DNA of 34,138 nucleotides, from assembly GCA_017510065.1 (NCBI GenBank), contig JAFWOB010000073.1:1-34138 (forward strand), given 5' to 3'. The notes under the pieces were generated by a model, which was not told where the DNA came from, did not search any database, and saw only the letters and a list, made by a program, of their open reading frames with translations. The stretch's first letter is position 1, and the number at the start of each line of letters is the position of its first letter. This stretch comes from Parasporobacterium sp. (GTDB taxonomy: Bacteria > Bacillota > Clostridia > Lachnospirales > Lachnospiraceae). Position numbers and translations under genes: made by a program. Below, piece after piece: positions 25,025 through 32,899 of this stretch.

Positions 25025-27673
25025 TTATGATCTTCCCACTGTCAGCCAGCTCCTGAAATCAGACGGTTTCGTCCAGATGCCTTTCGGCGCGCTGTCCGCC
25101 GGATATACCTTTACCAGATAACCGCGCAGGATATGGGTCCCCATGACATCGTTGAACGGTCCTGTAGACCTGGAAAGGACATTGACGTTCATTTCCTGCC
25201 ATCCATGGGTTTCCGTATTCAGAGTCTCCGGATTCCAGAAACGTTCCATGCAGACGGTTCCCGGACGGATCCCTTTTGTGACATAGGCTTTGGCTCTGGT
25301 CTTTCCTCTCGGAGATTCGATCCAGACCCAGGATTCCGGTTCGATCCCGTATTTTTTCGCATCATCCGGATAGATCCATAATTCAGGAACCGGCATCATT
25401 TCACGAAGTCCCGGCATATTACGGAGTGTCGAATGATGGAACATGGGAAGACGTCCGTTTGTCATAACCAGAGGAAATTCCCTGGAAATCTCATCGTCTA
25501 CCATAGGGCTTTCGGGCGGTTCGATGAAATACGGAAGTGGTTCGTAATCTTTGTCAGCCGGGGGCATGGGATACGGCATAAAGGGTTCCCCTGTCCTTCC
25601 CAGCTTGATATAAGCATCACAGTAGATCTCGATCTTTTTGGACGGCGTGTTAAAACCCTGCGGCTTTCCGTCTTCCAGAATGTTTTTATAAACATAGTAG
25701 GTCTTCCATTCTTCCTTGCTCATGAATTCGAACGGAGCCTTTGCGCACAATTCCTTCCAGGTCATCCCGATGGCAGCCGTCATCTGATCAAAAAACTCTT
25801 CCATGGAATCCCAGTAGGCGATGTCCTCTCCCATGAACTCCGGATCAAAGGCTTTCTGACACATCTCATGCCCCATCTGCGCGCAGCGTTTCGCGATATT
25901 GGACCAAATCAGGGTCTCATCACGGGTTTCCCAGAGATGAACAACCTGCTGTCTCGCCACCAGCGTATTGCAGGTTTCCACAATCATCTCTGTCTCCAGC
26001 CATTCCTGACAGGGAAGTACGACATCTGCATAAGCTGTCATGGAAGTCGGGTACGTAAACATATGGACAATATAGTCCAGTTTTTCTGTCGCTTCCGCCC
26101 ATTTGCCGACTTCCGCCAGCACGCCGAATTTATTGCCGGAACGATCCACCCACATTCTGGGCTGATAAGGCTTTCCTGTCTGGATCGCTTTCAGGATACT
26201 TGCTGCATGACCTGCTTTCCAGATGGAAAGACCTTTATGTTCCCTTCCTCCCAAACGCTTTTTGAACTGCTCTTCCGGCAGGCATTTTAATGCGTAAGGC
26301 ACTGGATAATTGGGTTCTTTCAGCACCCCGCTGATACGGAACCTTTGCATGGCAACGCCCGGTTTTTCCACATTTCCCAAAAGGAAATCCAGCGTATTTG
26401 CTGCCATCGGTGACTGTTCCGACATCACATTCTGATCCGTAGCCACGCCAAGGCAGAGAGAGCTGGGCGTATTTTCCGCGTAGATCCGGATTGCTTTTTC
26501 AATATCCGCCGGATCCAGGAGACAAAGCTCGCCGGCTTTTTCCAGGGTGTATTCTTCTACACGCTCCCACAAAAGCTGAGCACCTGTTTTATATAATTTG
26601 CCATCAATTTCATGCGTACCGAACAGTTCCACATCATAGTCATCATTCCAGGGATATTCCATTTCCCTGGCGGAACCGGTCTTCTTATCCCAGATCAGGG
26701 CTGATGTTTTATTCTCCGTCTGTCCCATGGCTGGATGCACGATAAATCTGGTCTCACAGTCAACCAGATAAGGAAGATTGGTCCAGTGAAGAACAAACTC
26801 TTCATCATACAGTTTGTGATCCAGAATATAGCGGATCCAGCACATCTGAAGCGCCACATCCGACTGAGGTCTCAGCGGCAGCCAGACATCTGCTTTTGCG
26901 GCATCCGGCGTCAGCCTCGGATCGACGACGACAGTCTTGACACCCTTCTGCCTTAGTTCATTGACCATTCTTCCACCGGATGCAGGGCAGGAATAGGAAG
27001 GATCCGTTCCCCACAGCACCAATGACTTGATGGGGCAGTTTTTTTCATCAAAAAACTCAAGACAGTTCGAATCCGCTATACTGGTATCCGAACCGCCATA
27101 CATCATGGCACATGCAAGAACACGAGGCATATAACACTGTGCGGAGCCAGGTTCGAACCAGTTTGGCGTACCGAAGATATTGGCAAAGCGTCCGGCAGAA
27201 GGAACTTCCGGATTACCGCCGCCTCCCGTAGAGGTAAAGACACACTCTGCGCCGTATTTTTCCCTGATCTCCATCAGCATACCGGCTACGGTGTCCAGTG
27301 CTTCATCCCATGTCACTCTTTTCCATCTGCCTTCTCCACGGTTTCCGACCCTGACCATAGGATATTTATTGCGGTTCGGATGATACAGTGCATTGATCCC
27401 GGACAGACCTTTTGCGCACATTCTGCCTTTACTCATGGGATCCGCGGGATTTCCCTCCAGCTTTACCACCTGACCGTTTTTGACATGCGCAATCACGCCG
27501 CAGTTGGCAATGCATGCTCTGCAGGCGGTATATACAATATGTTCTTCATCAGTCACTTCCAGATGCTGTTTTTCACATGGTGTCAGAAAGGTTCGGCCGC
27601 ATAGAGCGTCCGGCAGCCCTTCGATATTGATCTTCGCGCAATAATCGTCTTGAAATGGTTTATTTTCCGACAT
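25025..27673 (-). CDS. Fe-S molybdopterin oxidoreductase, DMSO reductase superfamily
   Basis: An 882-aa catalytic subunit, the first gene of the block. Cysteines C51, C54, C58 and C86 give CX2CX3CX27C for one [4Fe-4S] cluster. The bis-MGD enzyme core follows (WKRVTWDEALD, LVLWGTDPSYSCP, VVDPRLTPDAAKAD). C180 within GSAQCYMPR is the likely molybdenum ligand, which resembles the acetylene hydratase and catechol dehydroxylase side of the family more than the serine-ligand side. No Tat signal is present; the first 45 residues carry three extra cysteines (C12, C25, C33). GAGGAG lies just upstream of ATG. With a DmsB-like partner, TorD-like chaperone and NADH-type input it is probably a reductase. 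Substrate unknown; phenol or catechol dehydroxylation is a fair guess. Confidence 0.85.
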   Translation of the reverse strand: MSENKPFQDDYCAKINIEGLPDALCGRTFLTPCEKQHLEVTDEEHIVYTACRACIANCGVIAHVKNGQVVKLEGNPADPMSKGRMCAKGLSGINALYHPNRNKYPMVRVGNRGEGRWKRVTWDEALDTVAGMLMEIREKYGAECVFTSTGGGGNPEVPSAGRFANIFGTPNWFEPGSAQCYMPRVLACAMMYGGSDTSIADSNCLEFFDEKNCPIKSLVLWGTDPSYSCPASGGRMVNELRQKGVKTVVVDPRLTPDAAKADVWLPLRPQSDVALQMCWIRYILDHKLYDEEFVLHWTNLPYLVDCETRFIVHPAMGQTENKTSALIWDKKTGSAREMEYPWNDDYDVELFGTHEIDGKLYKTGAQLLWERVEEYTLEKAGELCLLDPADIEKAIRIYAENTPSSLCLGVATDQNVMSEQSPMAANTLDFLLGNVEKPGVAMQRFRISGVLKEPNYPVPYALKCLPEEQFKKRLGGREHKGLSIWKAGHAASILKAIQTGKPYQPRMWVDRSGNKFGVLAEVGKWAEATEKLDYIVHMFTYPTSMTAYADVVLPCQEWLETEMIVETCNTLVARQQVVHLWETRDETLIWSNIAKRCAQMGHEMCQKAFDPEFMGEDIAYWDSMEEFFDQMTAAIGMTWKELCAKAPFEFMSKEEWKTYYVYKNILEDGKPQGFNTPSKKIEIYCDAYIKLGRTGEPFMPYPMPPADKDYEPLPYFIEPPESPMVDDEISREFPLVMTNGRLPMFHHSTLRNMPGLREMMPVPELWIYPDDAKKYGIEPESWVWIESPRGKTRAKAYVTKGIRPGTVCMERFWNPETLNTETHGWQEMNVNVLSRSTGPFNDVMGTHILRGYLVKVYPADSAPKGIWTKPSDFRSWLTVGRS

Positions 27674-27710
27674 GATAACTCCTCAACAACTCGAGTCATT
27701 ATGAAACAAC

Positions 27711-27728
27711 CCATAATCATAATTATGG
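27711..27728. promoter_or_regulatory. Perfect palindrome at the predicted transcript start
   Basis: CCATAAT-CATA-ATTATGG, a perfect 7-4-7 inverted repeat. It covers roughly +2 to +19 of the predicted block transcript, a place where a bound protein would block initiation or early elongation. It could be a LysR contact site or the operator of an unlinked repressor. An ACTCGAGT palindrome (27689-27696) lies further down the leader. Confidence 0.55.
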
Positions 27729-27735
27729 TATTTAC

Positions 27736-27764
27736 AGTATATGTGAACTACTGCTGGCTTTCAA
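27736..27764 (-). promoter_or_regulatory. Sigma-A promoter of the long minus-strand block
   Basis: Read on the minus strand: -35 TTGAAA (27759-27764), 17-bp spacer, -10 TATACT (27736-27741). The start site would be near 27729, about 56 nt before the first ATG at 27673. This is the best -35/-10 pair I can see ahead of any gene in the block. Confidence 0.72.
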
Positions 27765-27785
27765 TTTCGTTTTATGATACAATCT

Positions 27786-27800
27786 ATTCCAGTTTGGAAT
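27786..27800. promoter_or_regulatory. LysR-type recognition site (T-N11-A dyad)
   Basis: ATTCC-AGTTT-GGAAT contains T-N11-A with dyad symmetry, the classical LysR box. Its centre (27793) is about 64 bp upstream of the predicted start of the divergent block, the standard LysR recognition position near -65, and it lies 21 bp before the regulator ATG, where it could also repress the regulator. Based on pattern only. Confidence 0.6.
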
Positions 27801-27821
27801 ACGAAAAGGAAGGATTAAACT

Positions 27822-28697
27822 ATGAATGACCTGCAGCTGATCTATTTTACAACCATTGTAGAACTGGGAAGCTTCAGTGAAGCTGCTCTGGAACTTAACA
27901 TTTCCCAGTCTTCCATAAGCAAACAGATCATGCATCTGGAAGATGAACTTGGAGTTCAGCTTTTTGACCGTAGCAGCCGGAAAGTCAGACTCAGTTCCGC
28001 CGGAGAATATCTGTATCCGGATGCTCTTTCTGCCCTTACTCAATTAAAACACATCCGTGAAACCGCGGAACAGTTTTCCATCCGGGGAAGAAAATATATT
28101 TCTCTTCTTGTGCTGCCGGTCATCGGTAACTACAGCTTTTATATCCCATTCCAGTTGTTTGAATCAGATCACAGGGATTACAGTCTGAAGGTAGAAGAAC
28201 TGGAAGAACCGGAAATGTACCGGCGGATTCATCTTAATGATTATGATGCGGCAATTACCTATTTCAATCCTGGCCAGCCGGTAAAGAACGCAAGATTCTA
28301 TCCCCTGGCAGAAGATGAAATGGTACTGGTCTGCCATACAGACAATCCTCTAAGCAAACGCACAGTCATCACACCGGATATACTGAACGATGTTCCCGTA
28401 CTTGCAATGCAGAAGTACACCTGTACCAATCAGCTTTATGAGCTGTACTTTCAAAAGCACAATTCCAACCCGCACATTCTGTTCCGCGGACGTCCCGGCA
28501 CAATCCTGGCCGGTGCAGAAGCCAGGCGTGCTCCGGCGCTACTGACGCGTCTTCATACAGAAACGCAGCGGATCAACAATGTTGCGCTTATCCCGTTTCA
28601 GCCCAGTCTGAACGGCATCCTCGGTATTTTTGTTAATGAAAAAAGCCGTCACCAGGAGATCATACAGGAACTGATCCGGACACTCTCCGCCAGATAA
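27822..28697 (+). CDS. LysR-family transcriptional regulator
   Basis: A 291-aa LysR-type regulator. The winged helix-turn-helix is at the N-terminus (FTTIVELGSFSEAALELNISQSSISKQIMHLEDELGVQLF, split here only by reading: roughly residues 8-46), followed by the linker helix and an effector-binding domain from about residue 90. GGAAGG precedes the ATG. Divergent placement next to the molybdoenzyme block, with a T-N11-A dyad in the shared 148-bp region, makes it the probable activator of that block. The effector could be a phenolic substrate of the pathway, but no residue pattern here tells that. Confidence 0.93.
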   Translation: MNDLQLIYFTTIVELGSFSEAALELNISQSSISKQIMHLEDELGVQLFDRSSRKVRLSSAGEYLYPDALSALTQLKHIRETAEQFSIRGRKYISLLVLPVIGNYSFYIPFQLFESDHRDYSLKVEELEEPEMYRRIHLNDYDAAITYFNPGQPVKNARFYPLAEDEMVLVCHTDNPLSKRTVITPDILNDVPVLAMQKYTCTNQLYELYFQKHNSNPHILFRGRPGTILAGAEARRAPALLTRLHTETQRINNVALIPFQPSLNGILGIFVNEKSRHQEIIQELIRTLSAR

Positions 28698-28735
28698 TAA
28701 TAAATGGGATATCATTGTGTCTTCTCTCCGACAAG

Positions 28736-29073
28736 TATTCTTTATTTGGGCTATTTACAGAAAGAAGAACACCCGGTGTTCTTAAAATGGAATTTTACCA
28801 TTTTTGAGAATACAAAGTGTTCTTTTTTAGCCGTTTCTCAATATTTAAGAACTGGTAAACTATTCTCAAATTGGAGAATTTCCATAAACAAGAATAAAAA
28901 GTATTCTCGTATGGACTATTTTCGAAATTCAAGAATACTCAGTCTGTTCTCAAATATCAGAATTACCGAAATAAAGAACATTTTGTATTCTTTTTTTTCT
29001 TAAAAACTGAAATAAAGAACACCCGGCGTTCTCATATCAGATAAATGGCTAAAACGAGAACACATCTGTACTC
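28736..29073. repeat. Tandem array of eight imperfect palindromes with fixed 22-bp spacers
   Basis: Consensus dyad (A/G)AGAA(C/T)A-N5-T(G/A)TTCT(T/C). Copies: 28765-28783, 28806-28824, 28847-28867, 28890-28908, 28931-28951, 28974-28992, 29015-29033 and 29056-29073; a lone right half precedes them at 28736-28742. Start-to-start distances are 41, 41, 43, 41, 43, 41, 41. The intervals between dyads are 22 bp in all seven cases; the 43s come only from dyads with a 7-bp centre (the last has 4). Several spacers are weakly palindromic themselves, for example ATGG-AATTTTA-CCAT (28787-28801). The best copy is AAGAACA-CCCGG-TGTTCTT. A second cluster of the same motif lies near 33.9 kb. Confidence 0.88.
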
Positions 29074-29096
29074 CTGGTGAATCTTTGCTCCTAAGC

Positions 29097-29134
29097 AAAA
29101 GGCGGCTGCCGCAACATCTATTGCAACAGCCGCC
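29097..29134 (-). terminator. Intrinsic terminator of GAPDH gene
   Basis: GGCGGCTG (29101-29108) pairs with CAGCCGCC (29127-29134), with an inner GCAA/TTGC pairing. On the minus strand the stem is followed by TTTT (29097-29100) and then a second small hairpin. It lies 17 nt past the GAPDH stop. Confidence 0.85.
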
Positions 29135-29151
29135 TATAAAGTTACTTCGTC

Positions 29152-30189
29152 TTATCTCAATCCTGCATCTGCATCGGCGTGAGCCATATGTTTGATCAGG
29201 GAGACCAGTTTGGAAGAATATCCCCATTCATTGTCGTACCAGGCGATCAGTTTTACAAAATCATCGTTCAGGGCAATGCCTGCTTTTTTGTCAAATACAC
29301 AAGTATGGGAATTCCCCCTGATATCGGAAGATACCAGCTCATCCGTATTGTACTCGATGATTCCCTTCATATAGGTATGAGAAGCTCTTTCAATTGCAGC
29401 ACATATCTCGTCATACGATGCTTTCTTATTCAGTTTCGCGGTAAGATCTACAACAGAACAGTCATTGCACGGAACGCGGAAACTCATGCCTGTGAGCTTT
29501 CCTTTCATTTCCGGAATAACCATCCCAACTGCTTTTGCAGCGCCGGTGGTCGAAGGAATAATATTGTTGAATACGGAACGCCCTGTCCTCCAGTCCCTTC
29601 CTCCGTTGGAGTCAACCGGTTTTTGTTTGGATGTGGATGCATGGATCGTAGACATCAATCCTTCCTTAATACCGAAACTGTCATTAATGACTTTTACCAG
29701 TGGTGCCAGGCAGTTTGTCGTACAGGACGCATTGGACACCACCTCCATGGAAGGATCATACATGTCCAGATTCACGCCGCATACAAAAGTCGGAAAATCC
29801 TTGTCTTTTCCGGGTGCGGAAAGCACAACTTTCTTAGCGCCTCCGATATCGATATGCTTCCTGCAGTCCGCCATATTGGTATAAACGCCTGTTGATTCAA
29901 TGATATATTCCGCCCCACAGGATCTCCAGTCAATGTCATCAAGGGTGTTATGGGAAATGACTTTGATCCGGTGTCCATTTACACAAAGACCATCATCCAT
30001 CACTTCCACACGGCCTTCAAATCTTCCGAAAACAGAATCGTATTCCAGCATATATGCCATTCTGTCAAGGTCGGCATTTCTCTGGTTCACTGCAACAACA
30101 TCCACTTCATCTTCATAGCTTCTTGCCATCGTACGGATGCAGACACGGGCAATCCGGCCAAATCCGTTAATTCCTACTTTAATACTCAT
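29152..30189 (-). CDS. gap: Glyceraldehyde-3-phosphate dehydrogenase, type I
   Basis: A 345-aa cytoplasmic glycolytic enzyme that oxidises glyceraldehyde 3-phosphate with phosphate and NAD(P). The N-terminal Rossmann motif is INGFGRIARV, the catalytic cysteine sits in SNASCTTNCLAP, and the C-terminal WYDNEWGYS is conserved. The start is placed at 30189 (MSIKVGINGFGR), after GGAGCAGGA; the open frame extends nine codons upstream without a family match. It is a single-gene unit with its own terminator. The cofactor-region sequence VNQRNADLDRMAYM departs from the usual VND/VNDL form, so NAD versus NADP preference is not certain. Confidence 0.95.
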   Translation of the reverse strand: MSIKVGINGFGRIARVCIRTMARSYEDEVDVVAVNQRNADLDRMAYMLEYDSVFGRFEGRVEVMDDGLCVNGHRIKVISHNTLDDIDWRSCGAEYIIESTGVYTNMADCRKHIDIGGAKKVVLSAPGKDKDFPTFVCGVNLDMYDPSMEVVSNASCTTNCLAPLVKVINDSFGIKEGLMSTIHASTSKQKPVDSNGGRDWRTGRSVFNNIIPSTTGAAKAVGMVIPEMKGKLTGMSFRVPCNDCSVVDLTAKLNKKASYDEICAAIERASHTYMKGIIEYNTDELVSSDIRGNSHTCVFDKKAGIALNDDFVKLIAWYDNEWGYSSKLVSLIKHMAHADADAGLR

Positions 30190-30216
30190 ATCATCCTGCT
30201 CCTTTTCTGAATCCAT

Positions 30217-30234
30217 GAGATTGTAAGCAATCTC
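30217..30234. promoter_or_regulatory. Perfect dyad in the GAPDH leader
   Basis: GAGATTG-TAAG-CAATCTC, a perfect 7-4-7 inverted repeat starting 28 bp before the GAPDH ATG. It lies just downstream of an extended -10 read on the minus strand (TG-C-TACAAT, about 30246-30254), so it may be an operator or a 5' stem-loop. The -35 is weak. Confidence 0.5.
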
Positions 30235-30383
30235 CTATAATGGAATCATTGTAGCACAGCATATATAAGAGGAAAACGAGTTATTGTTATATTGCACAAA
30301 AAATCATCGTTGTGCATAAGACGCGTTGTTCGATTTATACAATTATGTAAAATCATGAAGAAATTGTTACCGAATATAGGTAT

Positions 30384-30887
30384 TCAGGAATTGGAAAAAG
30401 AAAAATGATCTTTCAGGATCTTCAGGATCCTTCCGGAAACAAGTCCGATCAGGCATCCGGTAAGGATTCCCGCCCCCATCAGGACCGGAAGATAATAGGC
30501 GATCACCGGGACACCGGTTACCAGCATTGCTGCCGCGATCTGTCCGATATTATGGCATACTCCGCCCGCCGCACTGACACCCAGCACAGAAAACCATCCG
30601 GTCTTATTCAGGATCATCATAACCGCAAGACTTAAAATGCCTCCGGCAAAACTGTAGATCAGGGACATAAGATTGCCAAACAGGAGTCCTGAGATAAGGA
30701 TCTTCAGGAACATTACGAAACAGACTTCCGGAACAGGAAGAAAATAAAGTGCTGTCACTACGACAATATTGGCAAGCCCCAGTTTGATTCCCGGGACTCC
30801 GAAATGAAACGGTATGAAAGATTCCACATAGCTGCAGACCAGTGCCAGGGCGGCAAAGATACCGGCAGCAGCAACTCTTCGTGCCAT
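30384..30887 (-). CDS. EetB-like Gx transporter family membrane protein
   Basis: A 167-aa membrane protein of about five helices, in the family often labelled heptaprenyl diphosphate synthase component I (Pfam Hpre_diP_synt_I) or Gx transporter. Typical parts are PGIKLGLANIVVVTALYFL, LKILISGLLFGN and a Gly-rich last helix (GAGILTGCLIGLVSG). Homologues are named EetB in the Listeria and Lactiplantibacillus flavin-based extracellular electron transfer loci. The biochemical role is not settled. It follows the NusG-II gene by 12 nt. Confidence 0.83.
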   Translation of the reverse strand: MARRVAAAGIFAALALVCSYVESFIPFHFGVPGIKLGLANIVVVTALYFLPVPEVCFVMFLKILISGLLFGNLMSLIYSFAGGILSLAVMMILNKTGWFSVLGVSAAGGVCHNIGQIAAAMLVTGVPVIAYYLPVLMGAGILTGCLIGLVSGRILKILKDHFSFSNS

Positions 30888-30899
30888 TTATTCTCCCAA

Positions 30900-31298
30900 T
30901 TATTCTGATACGGCGTCAAAAGACACCGGCTCCGTTTTATCCGGCAGGATCTGTATCACCAGCCTGTGCGGAAGACATACGATTGGATCTGCTGATGAGG
31001 AAACGGCTCCTTTTGAAACACAGTACTGATCAGGACAGTCTGCTTCCTTCATGGAAACGCTGCCGTTTTGAATCTCTATCAGATTATATCCGAGATCTGT
31101 TTCAATACGGATCGTCTGATCTTCCTTGAGATCATAAATACCATAGGACTGTCCGTTCAAGACAACTTCCGCATAAGTTCCTTGTTCGTGTCCTTTGCCA
31201 AATGCAAACAAAACAGCCAGCAAAGCAGCGGCTGCCGCCAGGATCGCGATCAGGATCAAATCGCTTCGTCTTGGTTTAAACAGGTCGTTTTTCTTCAT
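30900..31298 (-). CDS. EetA-like NusG domain II protein
   Basis: A membrane-anchored protein of 132 aa (138 aa if the ATG at 31316 is used). An N-terminal helix (LILIAILAAAAALLAVLFAF) precedes a NusG domain II, recognised by ADCPDQYCV and IVCLPHRLVIQI. The gene follows apbE with overlapping or near-overlapping ends; neither start has a good ribosome site, so coupling to apbE translation is likely. It is the usual partner of the Gx protein and corresponds to EetA in extracellular electron transfer loci. Exact function unknown. Confidence 0.83.
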   Translation of the reverse strand: MKKNDLFKPRRSDLILIAILAAAAALLAVLFAFGKGHEQGTYAEVVLNGQSYGIYDLKEDQTIRIETDLGYNLIEIQNGSVSMKEADCPDQYCVSKGAVSSSADPIVCLPHRLVIQILPDKTEPVSFDAVSE

Positions 31299-31302
31299 CT
31301 GA

Positions 31303-32373
31303 TCATCGGATAACATTTACAGGATAGCGGTCTGTCAGAAACTCTTTTTCCAGACCCTCCGTGATATATAGTTTTCCACTGTCAGTCACAAAGACAGCCT
31401 CGAACAGATCCCTGTTCTCTCTCCATAACGTTTCCGCCAATTCAAGTCCCATCACATACAGTGCTGTAGAAAGGCCATCCGCCAGGGTTCCGTCTTCGCT
31501 GACGATCGTTACGGAAAGCAGCCCGGTTTCAGCAGGATATCCGGTTTTCGGATCCAGGATATGATGATAGACTTTTCCGTTTTCTTCAAAATACCTTTCA
31601 TATCCGCCCGAGGTAATGACTGCTTTATCACTTACCTGTACGACTCCGATGAATCCAGAGACATTTTCCGGGTCCCGGATAGCGACTTTCCATAATGATC
31701 CATCCGGTTTCGTTCCAAGTACCTGTACATTGCCTCCCAGGCTGATCACAGCATGATTGATCCCCTGTTCTTTCAGGATCGACACGACACGGGCAGAAGT
31801 ATATCCTTTTGCGATCCCGCCGAAATCGATCTCCATTTTGTTCTTTTCAAAGGAAATATGATGATCTTTATCAGAATAAGATACTGCCGAAAGATCGACC
31901 AGCTCCAAAAGCCCGGCAAGTTCCTCCGGAGCCGGAACAGCATATTCGTGTGTAGTAAACCCCCAGGCCTGCATCAGCGGATAGATCATCGGGTCAAAAG
32001 CGCCATCTGTCAGTTCGTTCACTTCCAGGGAACGTTCATACAGATAGGCAGATTCTTCGGAAAGAGTTCCTTCTCCATCCTGGTTCAATCGGAAGATCTC
32101 ACTTTCCTCTTTGCCCGTAGACAGCAGTTCGTCAAGCCGCAGGATCTCATCTTCTGCTGCATCCAACGCCTGCAGAGCATTCTCGCCATAAGCAGTGAGA
32201 GTCATAAACGTATCCATCGCAAACAGATCCCTGGATGTCGGTTCACTGGGATCAGTTTCCTCAATCTGCGGCTGAGATATTTCCGGATCCTTCCGGACCA
32301 TATCAGATTGTTTTCCACATCCGACAGATAAACAGGCACATATGATTAGAAAAGCAAGCACTGCTTTTTTCAA
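31303..32373 (-). CDS. apbE: FAD:protein FMN transferase (ApbE), lipoprotein
   Basis: A 356-aa lipoprotein (lipobox LSVGC near residue 19) that attaches FMN through a phosphoester bond to Thr/Ser of target flavoproteins outside the membrane. Family motifs: FDPMIYPLMQAWGF, IDFGGIAKGYTSARV, ISLGGNVQVLG, and the C-terminal YHHILDPKTGYPA with TLADGLSTALYVMG. No FMN-binding domain protein is in the window, so the target (RnfG, NqrC-like, PplA-like or another) lies elsewhere. Gene order apbE, NusG-II, Gx matches part of the extracellular electron transfer locus; the same trio also occurs near Rnf genes. Confidence 0.93.
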   Translation of the reverse strand: MKKAVLAFLIICACLSVGCGKQSDMVRKDPEISQPQIEETDPSEPTSRDLFAMDTFMTLTAYGENALQALDAAEDEILRLDELLSTGKEESEIFRLNQDGEGTLSEESAYLYERSLEVNELTDGAFDPMIYPLMQAWGFTTHEYAVPAPEELAGLLELVDLSAVSYSDKDHHISFEKNKMEIDFGGIAKGYTSARVVSILKEQGINHAVISLGGNVQVLGTKPDGSLWKVAIRDPENVSGFIGVVQVSDKAVITSGGYERYFEENGKVYHHILDPKTGYPAETGLLSVTIVSEDGTLADGLSTALYVMGLELAETLWRENRDLFEAVFVTDSGKLYITEGLEKEFLTDRYPVNVIR

Positions 32374-32379
32374 GGCATA

Positions 32380-32898
32380 TCATTCCTTTCCATTTCCGGC
32401 AGCAAGATGTTCAAGAAGACCAAGACAGCCATCAGACAGGTCTTTATAGATGGTTTCAAAATCATGAGTATACCAGGGATCCGATACATCCCTTGCAGTG
32501 CCATCCGGGTTTTTATATTTTCTGTCTGTTGCATATTCCAGCATAAAATGGATCTTATCCTGCGGGTCATCACGAAGGATCCTTTGGATCCCCCACTGAT
32601 TTTCCCTGTCCATAATGATGATCAGATCAAATATCTGATAATCCTTTCCCGTAATCTGCCGGGCAGAATGATGTCCGCAGAAAACGCCGTGCTCTTTTAG
32701 TTTAGCGACCGTTCTGCGGTCAACCGGATTTCCGATCTCTTCCCGGCTGGTCGCTGCGGAATCCACATAAAAATCAGCATATTCCCGGAAGTCATCCGCA
32801 ACAGTATAACCATTCGTTTCGGCCAGATGCCGGAACAGGAACTGCGCCATGGTGGACCTGCAGATATTGCCGTGGCAGACAAATAGTATCCTGATCAT
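32380..32898 (-). CDS. Low molecular weight protein tyrosine phosphatase
   Basis: A 172-aa phosphatase. The P-loop CHGNICRS (CX5R) lies near the start, and the general-acid aspartate is in DVSDPWYT, both standard for the family. I place the start at 32898 (MIRILFVCHGN), with AAAGGA upstream; the longer frame to 32946 lies inside the VOC gene. It abuts the VOC gene (1 nt) and apbE (6 nt). Substrate unknown; arginine or tyrosine phosphoproteins are known for relatives. Confidence 0.92.
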   Translation of the reverse strand: MIRILFVCHGNICRSTMAQFLFRHLAETNGYTVADDFREYADFYVDSAATSREEIGNPVDRRTVAKLKEHGVFCGHHSARQITGKDYQIFDLIIIMDRENQWGIQRILRDDPQDKIHFMLEYATDRKYKNPDGTARDVSDPWYTHDFETIYKDLSDGCLGLLEHLAAGNGKE

Positions 32899-32899
32899 A

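Larger units (their letters stand above)
28698..29151. other. Convergent intergenic region, AT-rich, with no gene
   Basis: This 454-bp gap lies between the regulator stop and the GAPDH stop. I see no convincing gene. It holds the palindrome array (28736-29073), a small hairpin TTTGCT-CCTA-AGCAAA (29084-29099), and the GAPDH terminator. Confidence 0.8.

Noticed and set aside
28736-29073. CRISPR array
   Set aside because: The repeats are short imperfect palindromes with diverged sequence, the 22-bp spacers resemble one another, and no cas gene is present.
28736-29073. LexA (SOS) boxes
   Set aside because: The Firmicute LexA box has GAAC-N4-GTTC; here the halves are GAAY-N7-RTTC, so spacing does not match.
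30384-30887. Heptaprenyl diphosphate synthase component I as an enzyme subunit
   Set aside because: This common label is misleading: the protein is an integral membrane protein of the Gx family, with no prenyl synthase motifs.
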